Assembly (NCBI GenBank): GCA_023053545.1
Contig: JAKZAN010000077.1
Span: forward strand, 1 to 64,000
Direction: 5' to 3'
DNA from: Lepidurus packardi
Lineage: Eukaryota; Arthropoda; Branchiopoda; Notostraca; Triopsidae
Length of the DNA: 64,000 bases
Shown here: positions 22,491 through 36,700 of the stretch, one piece after another
How the letters are laid out: each line of letters opens with the position of its first letter
How positions within the stretch are numbered: the stretch's first letter is position 1
Position numbers and translations under genes: made by a program
The notes under the pieces: model-generated
What the model saw: the letters and a program-made list of their open reading frames with translations, nothing else
What the model was told of the DNA's origin: nothing
Database searches by the model: none

Positions 22491-25400
22491 GGATTTCATT
22501 CAATCCGTAAGGTATAAATTCAGTCCGTAAGGAATTAATTCAGTCCGTAAGGAATTAATTCAGTCCGTAAGGAATTAATTCAGTCCGTAAGGAATTAATT
22601 CAGTCCGTAAGGAATAAGTTCAGTACGTAAGGAATTTATTCAGTCCGTAATCGATTAATTAAGTCCGTAATGAATTAATTCAGTCCGTATGAAATTAATT
22701 CAGTCAGTAAGGAATTAATTCAGTCCGTAAGGAATTAATAAAATTCGAACGGAATTAATTCAGACCGTAAAGAATTAATTCAGTCCGTAAGGAATTAATT
22801 CAGTCCGTAAGGATTTCATTCAATCCGTAAGGTATAAATTCAGTCCGTAAGGAATTAATTCAGTCCGTAAGGAATTAATTCAGTCCGTAAGGAATTAATT
22901 CAGTCCGTAAGGAATTAATTCAGTCCGTAAGGAATAAGTTCAGTACGTAAGGAATTTATTCAGTCCGTAATCGATTAATTAAGTCCGTAATGAATTAATT
23001 CAGTCCGTATGAAATTAATTCAGTCCGTAAGGAATTAATTAAGGAATTAATTCAGTCCGTAAGGAATTAATTCAGTCCGTAAGGAATTAATTCAGTACGT
23101 AAGGAATTAATTCAGTTCGTAAGGAATTAATTCAGTCCGTAAGGAATTATTTCAGTCCGTAATTAATTCATTCATTCCTTACGGAATTAATTAAGTCCAT
23201 AATGAATTAATTCAGTCCGTAAGGAATTAATTCAGTCCTTAAGGAATTAATTCAGACCGTAAGGAATTAATTAAGTACGTAAGGAATTAATTAAGTCCGT
23301 AAGGAATTAATTAAGTCCGTAAAGAATTAATTCAGTCCGTAAGGAATTAATTAAGTCCGTAAGGTATTAATTCAGTCCGTAAGAAATTAATTCAGTCCGT
23401 AAGGAATTAATTCAGTCCGTAAGGAATAACTTCAATACGTAAGGAAATAATTTATTCCGTAATGGATTAATTAAGTGCGTCATGAATTAATTCAGTCCGG
23501 ATCAAATTAATTCAGTCCGTAAGGAATTAATTAAGGAATTAAGGAATTAATTAAGTAATTAAGGAATTAATTAAGGAATTAAGGAATTAATTAAGGAATT
23601 AAGGAATTAATTCAGTCCGTAAGGAATTAATTCAGTCCGTAAGGAATTAATTCAGTCAGTAAGGAATTAATTCAGTCCGTAAGGAATTAATAAAATCCGA
23701 ACGGAATTAATTCAGACCCTAAGGAATTAATTAAGTCCGTAAGGAATTAATTCAGTCCGTAAGGAATTAATTCAGTCCGTAAGGAATTAATTCAGTCAGT
23801 AAGGAATTAATTCAGTCCGTAATCGATTAATTAAGTCCGTAAGGAATTAATTCAGTCCGTATGAAATTAATTCAGTCCTTAAGGAGATAATTCAGTCCGT
23901 AAGGAATTAATTCAGTCAGTAAGGAATTAATTCAGTCCGTAAGGAATTAATTCAGTCCGTAATCGATTAATTAAGTCCATAATGAATTAATTCAGTCCGT
24001 ATGAAATTAATTCAGTCCGTAAGGAATTAACTCAGTCCGTAATTAATTAATTCAGTCCGTAAGGAATTATTTCAGTCCGTAATTAATTAATTCATTCCTT
24101 ACGGAACTAGTTAAGTCCATAAGGAATTAATTCAGTCTGTAAGGATTTAATTAAGTCCGTAATGAATTAATTCAGTCCGTAAGGAACTAATTCAGTTCGT
24201 AAGGAATTAATTCAGTCCGTAAGGAATTAATAAAATCTGTACGGAATTAATTCAGACCGTAAGGAATTAATTAAAAACGTAAGGAATTAATTAAGTCCGT
24301 AAGGAATTAATTCAGTTCGTAAGGAATTAATTCAGTCCGTTAGGAATTAATTAATTCCGTAAGGAATTAATTCAGTCCGTAAGGAATTCATTCAGTCCGT
24401 AAGTAGTTAATTCAGTAAGAAAGGAATTCAATAAATCCTAAAGAATTAATTCAGTCCGTAAGGAACAAATTCAGTCCGTAAGGAATTAATTCAGTCCGTA
24501 AGGAATTAATTCAGTCCGTAAGGAATTAATTCAGTTCGTAAGGAATTAATTCAGTCCGTAAGGAATTATTTCAGTCCGTAATTAATTCATTCATTCCTTA
24601 CGGAATTAATTAAATCCATAATGAATTAATTAAGTCCGTAAGGAATTAATTCAGTCCGTAAGGAATTAATTAAATCCGTACGGAATTAATTCAGACCGTA
24701 AGGAATTAATTAAGTACGTAAGGAATTAATTAAGTCCGTAAGGAATTAATTAAGTCCGTAAGGAATTAATTCAGTCCGTAAGGAATTAATTAAGTCCGTA
24801 AGGTATTAATTCAGTCCGTAAGGAATTAATTCAGTCCGTAAGGAATTAATTCAGTCCGTAAGGAATAACTTCAGTCCGTAAGGAATTAATTCAGTCCGTA
24901 AGGAATTAATTCAGTCCGTAAGGAATAACTTCAATACGTAAGGAAATAATTTAGTCCGTAATGGATTAATTAAGTGCGTAATAAATTAATTCAGTCCGGA
25001 TGAAATTAATTCAGTCCGTAAGGAATTAATTCAGTCCGTAAGGAATTAATTCAGTCAGTAAGGAATTAATTCAGTCCGTAAGGAATTAATAAAATTCGAA
25101 CGGAATTAATTCAGACCGTAAGGAATTAATTAAGTACGTAAGGAATTAATTAAGTCCGTAAGGAATCAATTCAGTCCGTAATCGATTAATTAAGTCCGTA
25201 AGGAATTAATTCAGTCCGTATGAAATTAATTCAGTCCGTAAGGAATTAATTCAGTCCGTAAGGAATTAATTCAGTCAGTAAGGAATTAATTCAGTCCGTA
25301 AGGAATTAATTCAGTCCGTAATCGATTAATTAAGTCCGTAATGAATTAATTCAGTCCGTAAGGAATTATTTCAGTCAGTAATTAATTAATTCAGTCCGTA

Positions 25401-28400
25401 GGGAATTATTTCAGTCCGTAATTAATTAATTCATTCCTTACGGAACTAATTAAGTCCATAAGGAATTAATTCAGTCTTTAATGAATTAATTCAGTCCGTA
25501 AACAATTAATTCAGTCCGTAAGGAATTAATTCAGTTCGTAAGGAATTAATTCAGTCCGTAAGGAATTAATAAAATCCGTAAGGAATTAATTCAGTCCGTA
25601 AGGAATTAATTCAGTCCGTAAGGAATTAATTCAGTCCGTAAGGATTTCATTCAATCCGTAAGGTATAAATTCAGTCCGTAAGGAATTAATTCAGTCCGTA
25701 AGGAATTAATTCAGTCCGTAAGGAATTAATTCAGTCCGTAAGGAATTAATTCAGTCCGTAAGGAATAAGTTCAGTACGTAAGGAATTTATTCAGTCCGTA
25801 ATCGATTAATTAAGTCCGTAATGAATTAATTCAGTCCGTATGAAATTAATTCAGTCCGTAAGGAATTAATTAAGGAATTAATTCAGTCCGTAAGGAATTA
25901 ATTCAGTACGTAAGGAATTAATTCAGTCCGTAAGGAATTAATTCAGTCAGTAAGGAATTAATTCAGTCCGTAAGGAATTAATTCAGTCCGTAATCGATTA
26001 ATTAAGTCCGTAATGAATTAATTCAGTCCGTATGAAATTAATTCAGTCCGTAAGGAATTAACTCAGTCCGTAAGGAATTAATTCAGTCCGTAAGGAATTA
26101 TTTCAGTCAGTAATTAATTAATTCAGTCCGTAGGGAATTATTTCAGTCCGTAATTAATTAATTCATTCCTTACGGAACTAATTAAGTCCATAAGGAATTA
26201 ATTCAGTCTTTAATGAATTAATTCAGTCCGTAAAGAATTAATTCAGTCCGTAAGGAATTAATAAAATCCGTAAGGAATTAATTCAGTCCGTAAGGAATTA
26301 ATTCAGTCCGTAAGGAATTAATTCAGTCCGTAAGGATTTCATTCAATCCGTAAGGTATAAATTCAGTCCGTAAGGAATTAATTCAGTCCGTAAGGAATTA
26401 ATTCAGTCCGTAAGGAATTAATTCAGTCCGTAAGGAATTAATTCAGTCCGTAAGGAATAAGTTCAGTACGTAAGGAATTTATTCAGTCCGTAATCGATTA
26501 ATTAAGTCCGTAATGAATTAATTCAGTCCGTATGAAATTAATTCAGTCCGTAAGGAATTAATTAAGGAATTAATTCAGTCCGTAAGGAATTAATTCAGTC
26601 CGTAAGGAATTAATTCAGTACGTAAGGAATTAATTCAGTTCGTAAGGAATTAATTCAGTCCGTAAGGAATTATTTCAGTCCGTAATTAATTCATTCATTC
26701 CTTACGGAATTAATTAAGTCCATAATGAATTAATTCAGTCCGTAAGGAATTAATTCAGTCCGTAAGGAATTAATTCAGACCGTAAGGAATTAATTAAGTA
26801 CGTAAGGAATTAATTAAGTCCGTAAGGAATTAATTAAGTCCGTAAAGAATTAATTCAGTCCGTAAGGAATTAATTAAGTCCGTAAGGTATTAATTCAGTC
26901 CGTAAGAAATTAATTCAGTCCGTAAGGAATTAATTCAGTCCGTAAGGAATAACTTCAATACGTAAGGAAATAATTTATTCCGTAGGGGATTAATTAAGTG
27001 CGTCATGAATTAATTCAGTCCGGATCAAATTAATTCAGTCCGTAAGGAATTAATTAAGGAATTAAGGAATTAATTAAGGAATTAAGGAATTAATTAAGGA
27101 ATTAAGGAATTAATTAAGGAATTAAGGAATTAATTCAGTCCGTAAGGAATTAATTCAGTCCGTAAGGAATTAATTCAGTCCGTAAGGAATTAATTCAGTC
27201 AGTAAGGAATTAATTCAGTCCGTAAGGAATTAATAAAATCCGAACGGAATTAATTCAGACCCTAAGGAATTAATTAAGTCCGTAAGGAATTAATTCAGTC
27301 CGTAAGGAATTAATTCAGTCCGTAAGGAATTAATTCAGTCAGTAAGGAATTAATTCAGTCCGTAATCGATTAATTAAGTCCGTAAGGAATTAATTCAGTC
27401 CGTATGAAATTAATTCAGTCCTTAAGGAGATAATTCAGTCCGTAAGGAATTAATTCAGTCAGTAAGGAATTAATTCAGTCCGTAAGGAATTAATTCAGTC
27501 CGTAATCGATTAATTAAGTCCATAATGAATTAATTCAGTCCGTATGAAATTAATTCAGTCCGTAAGGAATTAACTCAGTCCGTAATTAATTAATTCAGTC
27601 CGTAAGGAATTATTTCAGTCCGTAATTAATTAATTCATTCCTTACGGAACTAGTTAAGTCCATAAGGAATTAATTCAGTCTGTAAGGATTTAATTAAGTC
27701 CGTAATGAATTAATTCAGTCCGTAAGGAACTAATTCAGTTCGTAAGGAATTAATTCAGTCCGTAAGGAATTAATAAAATCTGTACGGAATTAATTCAGAC
27801 CGTAAGGAATTAATTAAAAACGTAAGGAATTAATTAAGTCCGTAAGGAATTAATTCAGTTCGTAAGGAATTAATTCAGTCCGTAAGGAATTAATTAATTC
27901 CGTAAGGAATTAATTCAGTCCGTAAGGAATTCATTCAGTCCGTAAGTAGTTAATTCAGTAAGAAAGGAATTCAATAAATCCTAAAGAATTAATTCAGTCC
28001 GTAAGGAATAAATTCAGTCCGTAAGGAATTAATTCAGTCCGTAAGGAATTAATTCAGTCCGTAAGGAATTAATTCAGTTCGTAAGGAATTAATTCAGTCC
28101 GTAAGGAATTATTTCAGTCCGTAATTAATTCATTCATTCCTTACGGAATTAATTAAATCCATAATGAATTAATTAAGTCCGTAAGGAATTAATTCAGTCC
28201 GTAAGGAATTAATTAAATCCGTACGGAATTAATTCAGACCGTAAGGAATTAATTAAGTACGTAAGGAATTAATTAAGTCCGTAAGGAATTAATTAAGTCC
28301 GTAAGGAATTAATTCAGTCCGTAAGGAATTATTTAAGTCCGTAAGGTATTAATTCAGTCCGTAAGGAATTAATTCAGTCCGTAAGGAATTAATTCAGTCC

Positions 28401-31400
28401 GTAAGGAATAACTTCAGTCCGTAAGGAATTAATTCAGTCCGTAAGGAATTAATTCAGTCCGTAAGGAATAACTTCAATACGTAAGGAAATAATTTAGTCC
28501 GTAATGGATTAATTAAGTGCGTAATAAATTAATTCAGTCCGGATGAAATTAATTCAGTCCGTAAGGAATTAATTCAGTCCGTAAGGAATTAATTCAGTCA
28601 GTAAGGAATTAATTCAGTCCGTAAGGAATTAATAAAATTCGAACGGAATTAATTCAGACCGTAAGGAATTAATTAAGTACGTAAGGAATTAATTAAGTCC
28701 GTAAGGAATCAATTCAGTCCGTAATCGATTAATTAAGTCCGTAAGGAATTAATTCAGTCCGTATGAAATTAATTCAGTCCGTAAGGAATTAATTCAGTCC
28801 GTAAGGAATTAATTCAGTCAGTAAGGAATTAATTCAGTCCGTAAGGAATTAATTCAGTCCGTAATCGATTAATTAAGTCCGTAATGAATTAATTCAGTCC
28901 GTATGAAATTAATTCAGTCCGTAAGGAATTAACTCAGTCCGTAAGGAATTAATTCAGTCCGTAAGGAATTATTTCAGTCAGTAATTAATTAATTCAGTCC
29001 GTAGGGAATTATTTCAGTCCGTAATTAATTAATTCATTCCTTACGGAACTAATTAAGTCCATAAGGAATTAATTCAGTCTTTAATGAATTAATTCAGTCC
29101 GTAAAGAATTAATTCAGTCCGTAAGGAATTAATTCAGTTCGTAAGGAATTAATTCAGTCCGTAAGGAATTAATAAAATCCGTAAGGAATTAATTCAGTCC
29201 GTAAGGAATTAATTCAGTCCGTAAGGAATTAATTCAGTCCGTAAGGATTTCATTCAATCCGTAAGGTATAAATTCAGTCCGTAAGGAATTAATTCAGTCC
29301 GTAAGGAATTAATTCAGTCCGTAAGGAATTAATTCAGTCCGTAAGGAATTAATTCAGTCCGTAAGGAATAAGTTCAGTACGTAAGGAATTTATTCAGTCC
29401 GTAATCGATTAATTAAGTCCGTAATGAATTAATTCAGTCCGTATGAAATTAATTCAGTCCGTAAGGAATTAATTAAGGAATTAATTCAGTCCGTAAGGAA
29501 TTAATTCAGTACGTAAGGAATTAATTCAGTTCGTAAGGAATTAATTCAGTCCGTAAGGAATTATTTCAGTCCGTAATTAATTCATTCATTCCTTACGGAA
29601 TTAATTAAGTCCATAATGAATTAATTCAGTCCGTAAGGAATTAATTCAGTCCATAAGGAATTAATTCAGACCGTAAGGAATTAATTAAGTACGTAAGGAA
29701 TTAATTAAGTCCGTAAGGAATCAATTCAGTCCGTAATCGATTAATTAAGTCCGTAAGGAATTAATTCAGTCCGTATGAAATTAATTCAGTCCGTAAGGAA
29801 TTAATTCAGTCCGTAAGGAATTAATTCAGTCAGTAAGGAATTAATTCAGTCCGTAAGGAATTAATTCAGTCCGTAATCGATTAATTAAGTCCGTAATGAA
29901 TTAATTCAGTCCGTATGAAATTAATTCAGTCCGTAAGGAATTAACTCAGTCCGTAAGGAATTAATTCAGTCCGTAAGGAATTATTTCAGTCAGTAATTAA
30001 TTAATTCAGTCCGTAGGGAATTATTTCAGTCCGTAATTAATTAATTCATTCCTTACGGAACTAATTAAGTCCATAAGGAATTAATTCAGTCTTTAATGAA
30101 TTAATTCAGTCCGTAAAGAATTAATTCAGTCCGTAAGGAATTAATTCAGTTCGTAAGGAATTAATTCAGTCCGTAAGGAATTAATAAAATCCGTAAGGAA
30201 TTAATTCAGTCCGTAAGGAATTAATTCAGTCCGTAAGGAATTAATTCAGTCCGTAAGGATTTCATTCAATCCGTAAGGTATAAATTCAGTCCGTAAGGAA
30301 TTATTTCAGTCCGTAATTAATTCATTCATTCCTTACGGAATTAATTAAGTCCATAATGAATTAATTCAGTCCGTAAGGAATTAATTCAGTCCATAAGGAA
30401 TTAATTCAGACCGTAAGGAATTAATTAAGTACGTAAGGAATTAATTAAGTCCGTAAGGAATCAATTCAGTCCGTAATCGATTAATTAAGTCCGTAAGGAA
30501 TTAATTCAGTCCGTATGAAATTAATTCAGTCCGTAAGGAATTAATTCAGTCCGTAAGGAATTAATTCAGTCAGTAAGGAATTAATTCAGTCCGTAAGGAA
30601 TTAATTCAGTCCGTAATCGATTAATTAAGTCCGTAATGAATTAATTCAGTCCGTATGAAATTAATTCAGTCCGTAAGGAATTAACTCAGTCCGTAAGGAA
30701 TTAATTCAGTCCGTAAGGAATTATTTCAGTCAGTAATTAATTAATTCAGTCCGTAGGGAATTATTTCAGTCCGTAATTAATTAATTCATTCCTTACGGAA
30801 CTAATTAAGTCCATAAGGAATTAATTCAGTCTTTAATGAATTAATTCAGTCCGTAAAGAATTAATTCAGTCCGTAAGGAATTAATTCAGTTCGTAAGGAA
30901 TTAATTCAGTCCGTAAGGAATTAATAAAATCCGTAAGGAATTAATTCAGTCCGTAAGGAATTAATTCAGTCCGTAAGGAATTAATTCAGTCCGTAAGGAT
31001 TTCATTCAATCCGTAAGGTATAAATTCAGTCCGTAAGGAATTAATTCAGTCCGTAAGGAATTAATTCAGTCCGTAAGGAATTAATTCAGTCCGTAAGGAA
31101 TTAATTCAGTCCGTAAGGAATAAGTTCAGTACGTAAGGAATTTATTCAGTCCGTAATCGATTAATTAAGTCCGTAATGAATTAATTCAGTCCGTATGAAA
31201 TTAATTCAGTCCGTAAGGAATTAATTAAGGAATTAATTCAGTCCGTAAGGAATTAATTCAGTACGTAAGGAATTAATTCAGTTCGTAAGGAATTAATTCA
31301 GTCCGTAAGGAATTATTTCAGTCCGTAATTAATTCATTCATTCCTTACGGAATTAATTAAGTCCATAATGAATTAATTCAGTCCGTAAGGAATTAATTCA

Positions 31401-32300
31401 GTCCATAAGGAATTAATTCAGACCGTAAGGAATTAATTAAGTACGTAAGGAATTAATTAAGTCCGTAAGGAATTAATTAAGTCCGTAAAGAATTAATTCA
31501 GTCCGTAAGGAATTAATTAAGTCCGTAAGGTATTAATTCAGTCCGTAAGAAATTAATTCAGTCCGTAAGGAATTAATTCAGTCCGTAAGGAATAACTTCA
31601 ATACGTAAGGAAATAATTTATTCCGTAATGGATTAATTAAGTGCGTCATGAATTAATTCAGTCCGGATCAAATTAATTGAGTCCGTAAGGAATTAATTAA
31701 GGAATTAAGGAATTAATTAAGGAATTAAGGAATTAATTAAGGAATTAAGGAATTAATTCAGTCCGTAAGGAATTAATTCAGTCCGTAAGGAATTAATTCA
31801 GTCCGTAAGGAATTAATTCAGTCAGTAAGGAATTAATTCAGTCCGTAAGGAATTAATAAAATCCGAACGGAATTAATTCAGACCCTAAGGAATTAATTAA
31901 GTCCGTAAGGAATTAATTCAGTCCGTAAGGAATTAATTCAGTCCGTAAGGAATTAATTCAGTCAGTAAGGAATTAATTCAGTCCGTAATCGATTAATTAA
32001 GTCCGTAAGGAATTAATTCAGTCCGTATGAAATTAATTCAGTCCTTAAGGAGATAATTCAGTCCGTAAGGAATTAATTCAGTCAGTAAGGAATTAATTCA
32101 GTCCGTAAGGAATTAATTCAGTCCGTAATCGATTAATTAAGTCCATAATGAATTAATTCAGTCCGTATGAAATTAATTCAGTCCGTAAGGAATTAACTCA
32201 GTCCGTAAGGAATTAATTCAGTCCGTAAGGAATTATTTCAGTCCGTAATTAATTAATTCAGTCAGTAAGGAATTATTTCAGTCCGTAATTAATTAATTCA
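22490..32300 (+). repeat. satellite sub-domain 3 (GGTATAAATT / CTTTAATGAATT type)
   Basis: Marker units are CAATCCGTAAGGTATAAATT (first near 22,500, last near 31,010) and CAGTCTTTAATGAATT. Stretches of GGAATTAAGGAATTAATTAA occur near 23,520-23,610, 27,050-27,130 and 31,680-31,755, next to the GTGCGTCATG unit at 23,477, 27,000 and 31,643. These anchors are 3,523 and 4,643 bp apart, so the higher-order repeat here is several kilobases long and variable. Confidence 0.75.
29561..31040 (+). repeat. 740-bp tandem duplication (37 units per copy)
   Basis: Copy 1 is about 29,561-30,300 and copy 2 about 30,301-31,040. CTTTAATGAA recurs at 30,091 and 30,831, TTAACTCAGT at 29,941 and 30,681, and TTCATTCATT at 29,581 and 30,321, all exactly 740 bp apart. 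I saw no difference between copies in the parts I compared, which suggests a recent unequal exchange. The length is an exact multiple of 20 because this segment carries no register-shifting unit. Confidence 0.88.
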
Positions 32301-35300
32301 TTCCTTAGGAACTAATTAAGTCCATAAGGAATTAATTCAGTCTGTAAGGATTTAATTAAGTCCGTAATGAATTAATTCAGTCCGTAAGGAATTAATTCAG
32401 TCTTTAAGGAATTAGTTCAGTCCGTAAGGAATTAATTCAGTTCGTAAGGAATTAATTCAGTCCGTAAGGAATTAATAAAATCCGTACGGAATTAATTCAG
32501 ACCGTAAGGAATTAATTAAGTCCGTAAGGAATTAATTAAGTCCGTAAGGAATTAATTTAGTCCGTAAGGAATTAATTCAGTCCGTAAGGAATTAATTCAG
32601 TCCGTAAGGAATTAATTCAGTCAGTAAGGAATTAATTCAGTCCGTAAGGAATTAATTCAGTCCGTAAGGAATTAATTCAGTCCGTAAGGATTTCATTCAG
32701 TCCGTAAGGTATTAATTCAGTCCGTAAGGAATTAATTCAGTCCGTAAGGAATTAATTCAGTCCGTAAGGAATTAATTCAGTCCGTAAGGAATTAATTCAG
32801 TCCGTAAGGAATAAGTTCAGTACGTAAGGAATTAATTCAGTCCGTAATCGATTAATTAAGTCCGTAATGAATTAATTCAGTCCGTATGAAATTAATTCAG
32901 TCCGTAAGGAATTAATTAAGGAATTAATTCAGTCCGTAAGGAATTAATTCAGTCCGTAAGGAATTAATTCAGTCCGTAAGGAATTATTTCAGTACGTAAG
33001 GAATTAATTCAGTCCGTAAGGAATAACTTCAGTACATAAGGAAATAATTCAGTCCGTAATGGATTAATTAAGTCCGTAATGAATTAATTCAGTCCGTAAG
33101 GAATTAATAAAATCCGTACGGAATTAATTCAGACCGTAAGGAATTAATTAAGTACGTAAGGAATTAACTAAGTCCGAAAGGAATTAATTCAGTCCGTAAG
33201 GAATTAATTCAGTCCGTAAGGAATTAATTCAGTCCGTAAGGAATAAGTTCAGTACGTTAGGAATTAATTCAGTCCGTAATCGATTAATTAAGTCCGTAAT
33301 GAATTAATTCAGTCCGTATGAAATTAATTAAGTCCGTAATGAATTAATTCAGTCCGTATGAAATTAATTCAGTCCGTAAGGAATTAATTAAGGAATTAAT
33401 TCAGTCCGTAAGGAATTAATTCAGTCCGTAAGGAATTAATTCAGTCCGTATGGAATTATTTCAGTACGTAAGGAATTAATTCAGTCCGTAAGGAATAACT
33501 TCAATACGTAAGGAAATAATTCAGTCTGTAATGGATTAATTAAGTCCGTAATGAATAAATTCAGTCCGTAAGGAATTAATAAAATCCGTACGGAATTAAT
33601 TCAGTTCGTAAGGAATTTATTCAGTCCGTAAGGAATTAATAAAATCCGTACGGAATTAATTCAGTCCGTAAGGAATTAATTCAGTCCGTAAGGAATTAAT
33701 TCAGTCCGTAAGGATTTCATTCAGTCCGTAAGGTATTAATTCAGTCCGTAAGGAATTAATTCAGTCCGTAAGGAATTAATTCAGTCCGTAAGGAATTAAT
33801 TCAGTCAGTAAGGAATTAATTCAGTCCGTAAGGAATTAATTCAGTCCGTAAGGAATTAATTCAGTCCGTAAGGATTTCATTCAGTCCGTAAGGTATTAAT
33901 TCAGTCCGTAAGGAATTAATTCAGTCCGTAAGGAATTAATTCAGTCCGTCAGGTATTAATTCAGTCCGTAAGGAATTAATTCAGTCCGTAAGGAATTAAT
34001 TCAGTCCGTAAGGAATTTATTCAGTCCGTAAGGAATAAGTTCAGTACGTAAGGAATTAATTCAGTCCGTAATCGATTAATTAAGTCCGTAATGAATTAAT
34101 TCAGTTCGTAAGGAATTAATTCAGTCCGTAAGGAATTATTTCAGTCCGTAATTAATTCATTCATTCCTTACGGAATTAATTAAGTCCATAATGAATTAAT
34201 TCAGTCCGTAAGGAATTAATTCAGTCCGTAAGGAATTAATTCAGACCGTAAGGAATTAATTAAGTACGTAAGGAATTAATTAAGTCCGTAAGGAATTAAT
34301 TAAGTCCGTAAAGAATTAATTCAGTCCGTAAGGAATTAATTAAGTCCGTAAGGTATTAATTCAGTCCGTAAGAAATTAATTCAGTCCGTAAGGAATTAAT
34401 TCAGTCCGTAAGGAATAACTTCAATACGTAAGGAAATAATTTATTCCGTAATGGATTAATTAAGTGCGTCATGAATTAATTCAGTCCGGATCAAATTAAT
34501 TCAGTCCGTAAGGAATTAATTAAGGAATTAAGGAATTAATTAAGGAATTAAGGAATTAATTAAGGAATTAAGGAATTAATTAAGGAATTAAGGAATTAAT
34601 TCAGTCCGTAAGGAATTAATTCAGTCCGTAAGGAATTAATTCAGTTCGTAAGGAATTAATTCAGTCCGTAAGGAATTAATAAAATCCGTACGGAATTAAT
34701 TCAGACCGTAAGGAATTAATTAAGTCCGTAAGGAATTAATTAGGTCCGTAAGGAATTAATTCAGTCCGTAAGGAATTAATTCAGTCCGTAAGGAATTAAT
34801 TCAGTCCGTAAGGAATTAATTCAGTCAGTAAGGAATTAATTCAGTCCGTAAGGAATTAATTCAGTCCGTAAGGAATTAATTCAGTCCGTAAGGATTTCAT
34901 TCAGTCCGTAAGGTATTAATTCAGTCCGTAAGGAATTAATTCAGTCCGTAAGGAATTAATTCAGTCCGTAAGGAATTAATTCAGTCCGTAAGGAATTAAT
35001 TCAGTCCGTAAGGAATAAGTTCAGTACGTAAGGAATTAATTCAGTACGTAATCGATTAATTAAGTCCGTAATGAATTAATTCAGTCCGTATGAAATTAAT
35101 TCAGTCCGTAAGGAATTAATTAAGGAATTAATTCAGTCCGTAAGGAATTAATTCAGTCCGTAAGGAATTAATTCAGTCCGTAAGGAATTATTTCAGTACG
35201 TAAGGAATTAATTCAGTCCGTAAGGAATAACTTCAGTACATAAGGAAATAATTCAGTCCGTAATGGATTAATTAAGTCCGTAATGAATTAATTCAGTCCG

Positions 35301-36700
35301 TAAGGAATTAATAAAATCCGTACGGAATTAATTCAGACCGTAAGGAATTAATTAAGTACGTAAGGAATTAACTAAGTCCGAAAGGAATTAATTCAGTCCG
35401 TAAGGAATTAATTCAGTCCGTGAGGAATTAATTCAGTCCGTAAGGAATAAGTTCAGTACGTTAGGAATTAATTCAGTCCGTAATCGATTAATTAAGTCCG
35501 TAATGAATTAATTCAGTCCGTATGAAATTAATTAAGTCCGTAATGAATTAATTCAGTCCGTATGAAATTAATTCAGTCCGTAAGGAATTAATTAAGGAAT
35601 TAATTCAGTCCGTAAGGAATTAATTCAGTCCGTAAGGAATTAATTCAGTCCGTAAGGAATTATTTCAGTACGTAAGGAATTAATTCAGTCCGTAAGGAAT
35701 AACTTCAATACGTAAGGAAATAATTCAGTCTGTAATGGATTAATTAAGTCCGTAATGAATAAATTCAGTCCGTAAGGAATTAATAAAATCCGTACGGAAT
35801 TAATTCAGTTCGTAAGGAATTTATTCAGTCCGTAAGGAATTAATAAAATCCGTACGGAATTAATTCAGTTCGTAAGGAATTTATTCAGTCCGTAAGGAAT
35901 TAATAAAATCCGTACGGAATTAATTCAGTCCGTAAGGAATTAATAAAATCCGTACGGAATTAATTCAGACCGTAAGGAATTAATTAAGTCCGAAAGGAAT
36001 TACTTCAGTCCGTAAGGAATTAATTCAGTCTGTAAGGAATTAATTCAGTCCGTAAGGAATTAATTCAGTCAGTAAGGAATTAATTCAGTCCGTAAGGAAT
36101 TAATTCAGTCCGTAAGGAATTAATTCAGTCAGTAAGGAATTAATTCAGTCCGTAAGGAATTAATTCAGTCCGTAAGGAATTAATTCAGTCCGTAAGGAAT
36201 TTATTCAGTCCGTAAGGAATAAGTTCAGTACGTAAGGAATTAATTCAGTCCGTAATCGATTAATTAAGTCCGTAATGAATTAATTCAGTCCGTAAGGAAT
36301 TTATTCAGTCCGTAAGGAATTAATAAAATCCGTACGGAATTAATTCAGTTCGTAAGGAATTTATTCAGTCCGTAAGGAATTAATAAAATCCGTACGGAAT
36401 TAATTCAGTCCGTAAGGAATTAATAAAATCCGTACGGAATTAATTCAGACCGTAAGGAATTAATTAAGTCCGTAAGGAATTAATTAAGTCCGTAAGGAAT
36501 TAATTCAGTCCGTAAGGAATTTATTCAGTCCGTAAGGAATTAATTCAGTCTGTAATGGATTAATTAAGTCCGTAATCGATTAATTAAGTCCGTAATGAAT
36601 TAATTCAGTCCGTATGAAATTAATTCAGTCCGTAAGGAATTAATTAAGGAATTAATTCAGTCCGTAAGGAATTAATTCAGTCCGTAAGGAATTATTTCAG
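32300..36700 (+). repeat. satellite sub-domain 4a (CAGTACATAAGG / CAGTACGTTAGG type)
   Basis: Markers are CAGTACATAAGG, CAGTACGTTAGG, AACTAAGTCCGAAAGG (near 33,169 and 35,380) and repeated pairs of a unit ending TTAATAAAAT followed by CCGTACGGAATTAATT. The same block type returns at about 45.8-49.1 kb and at about 60-64 kb. It therefore alternates with the CAGTATGTAAGG type. Confidence 0.7.
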
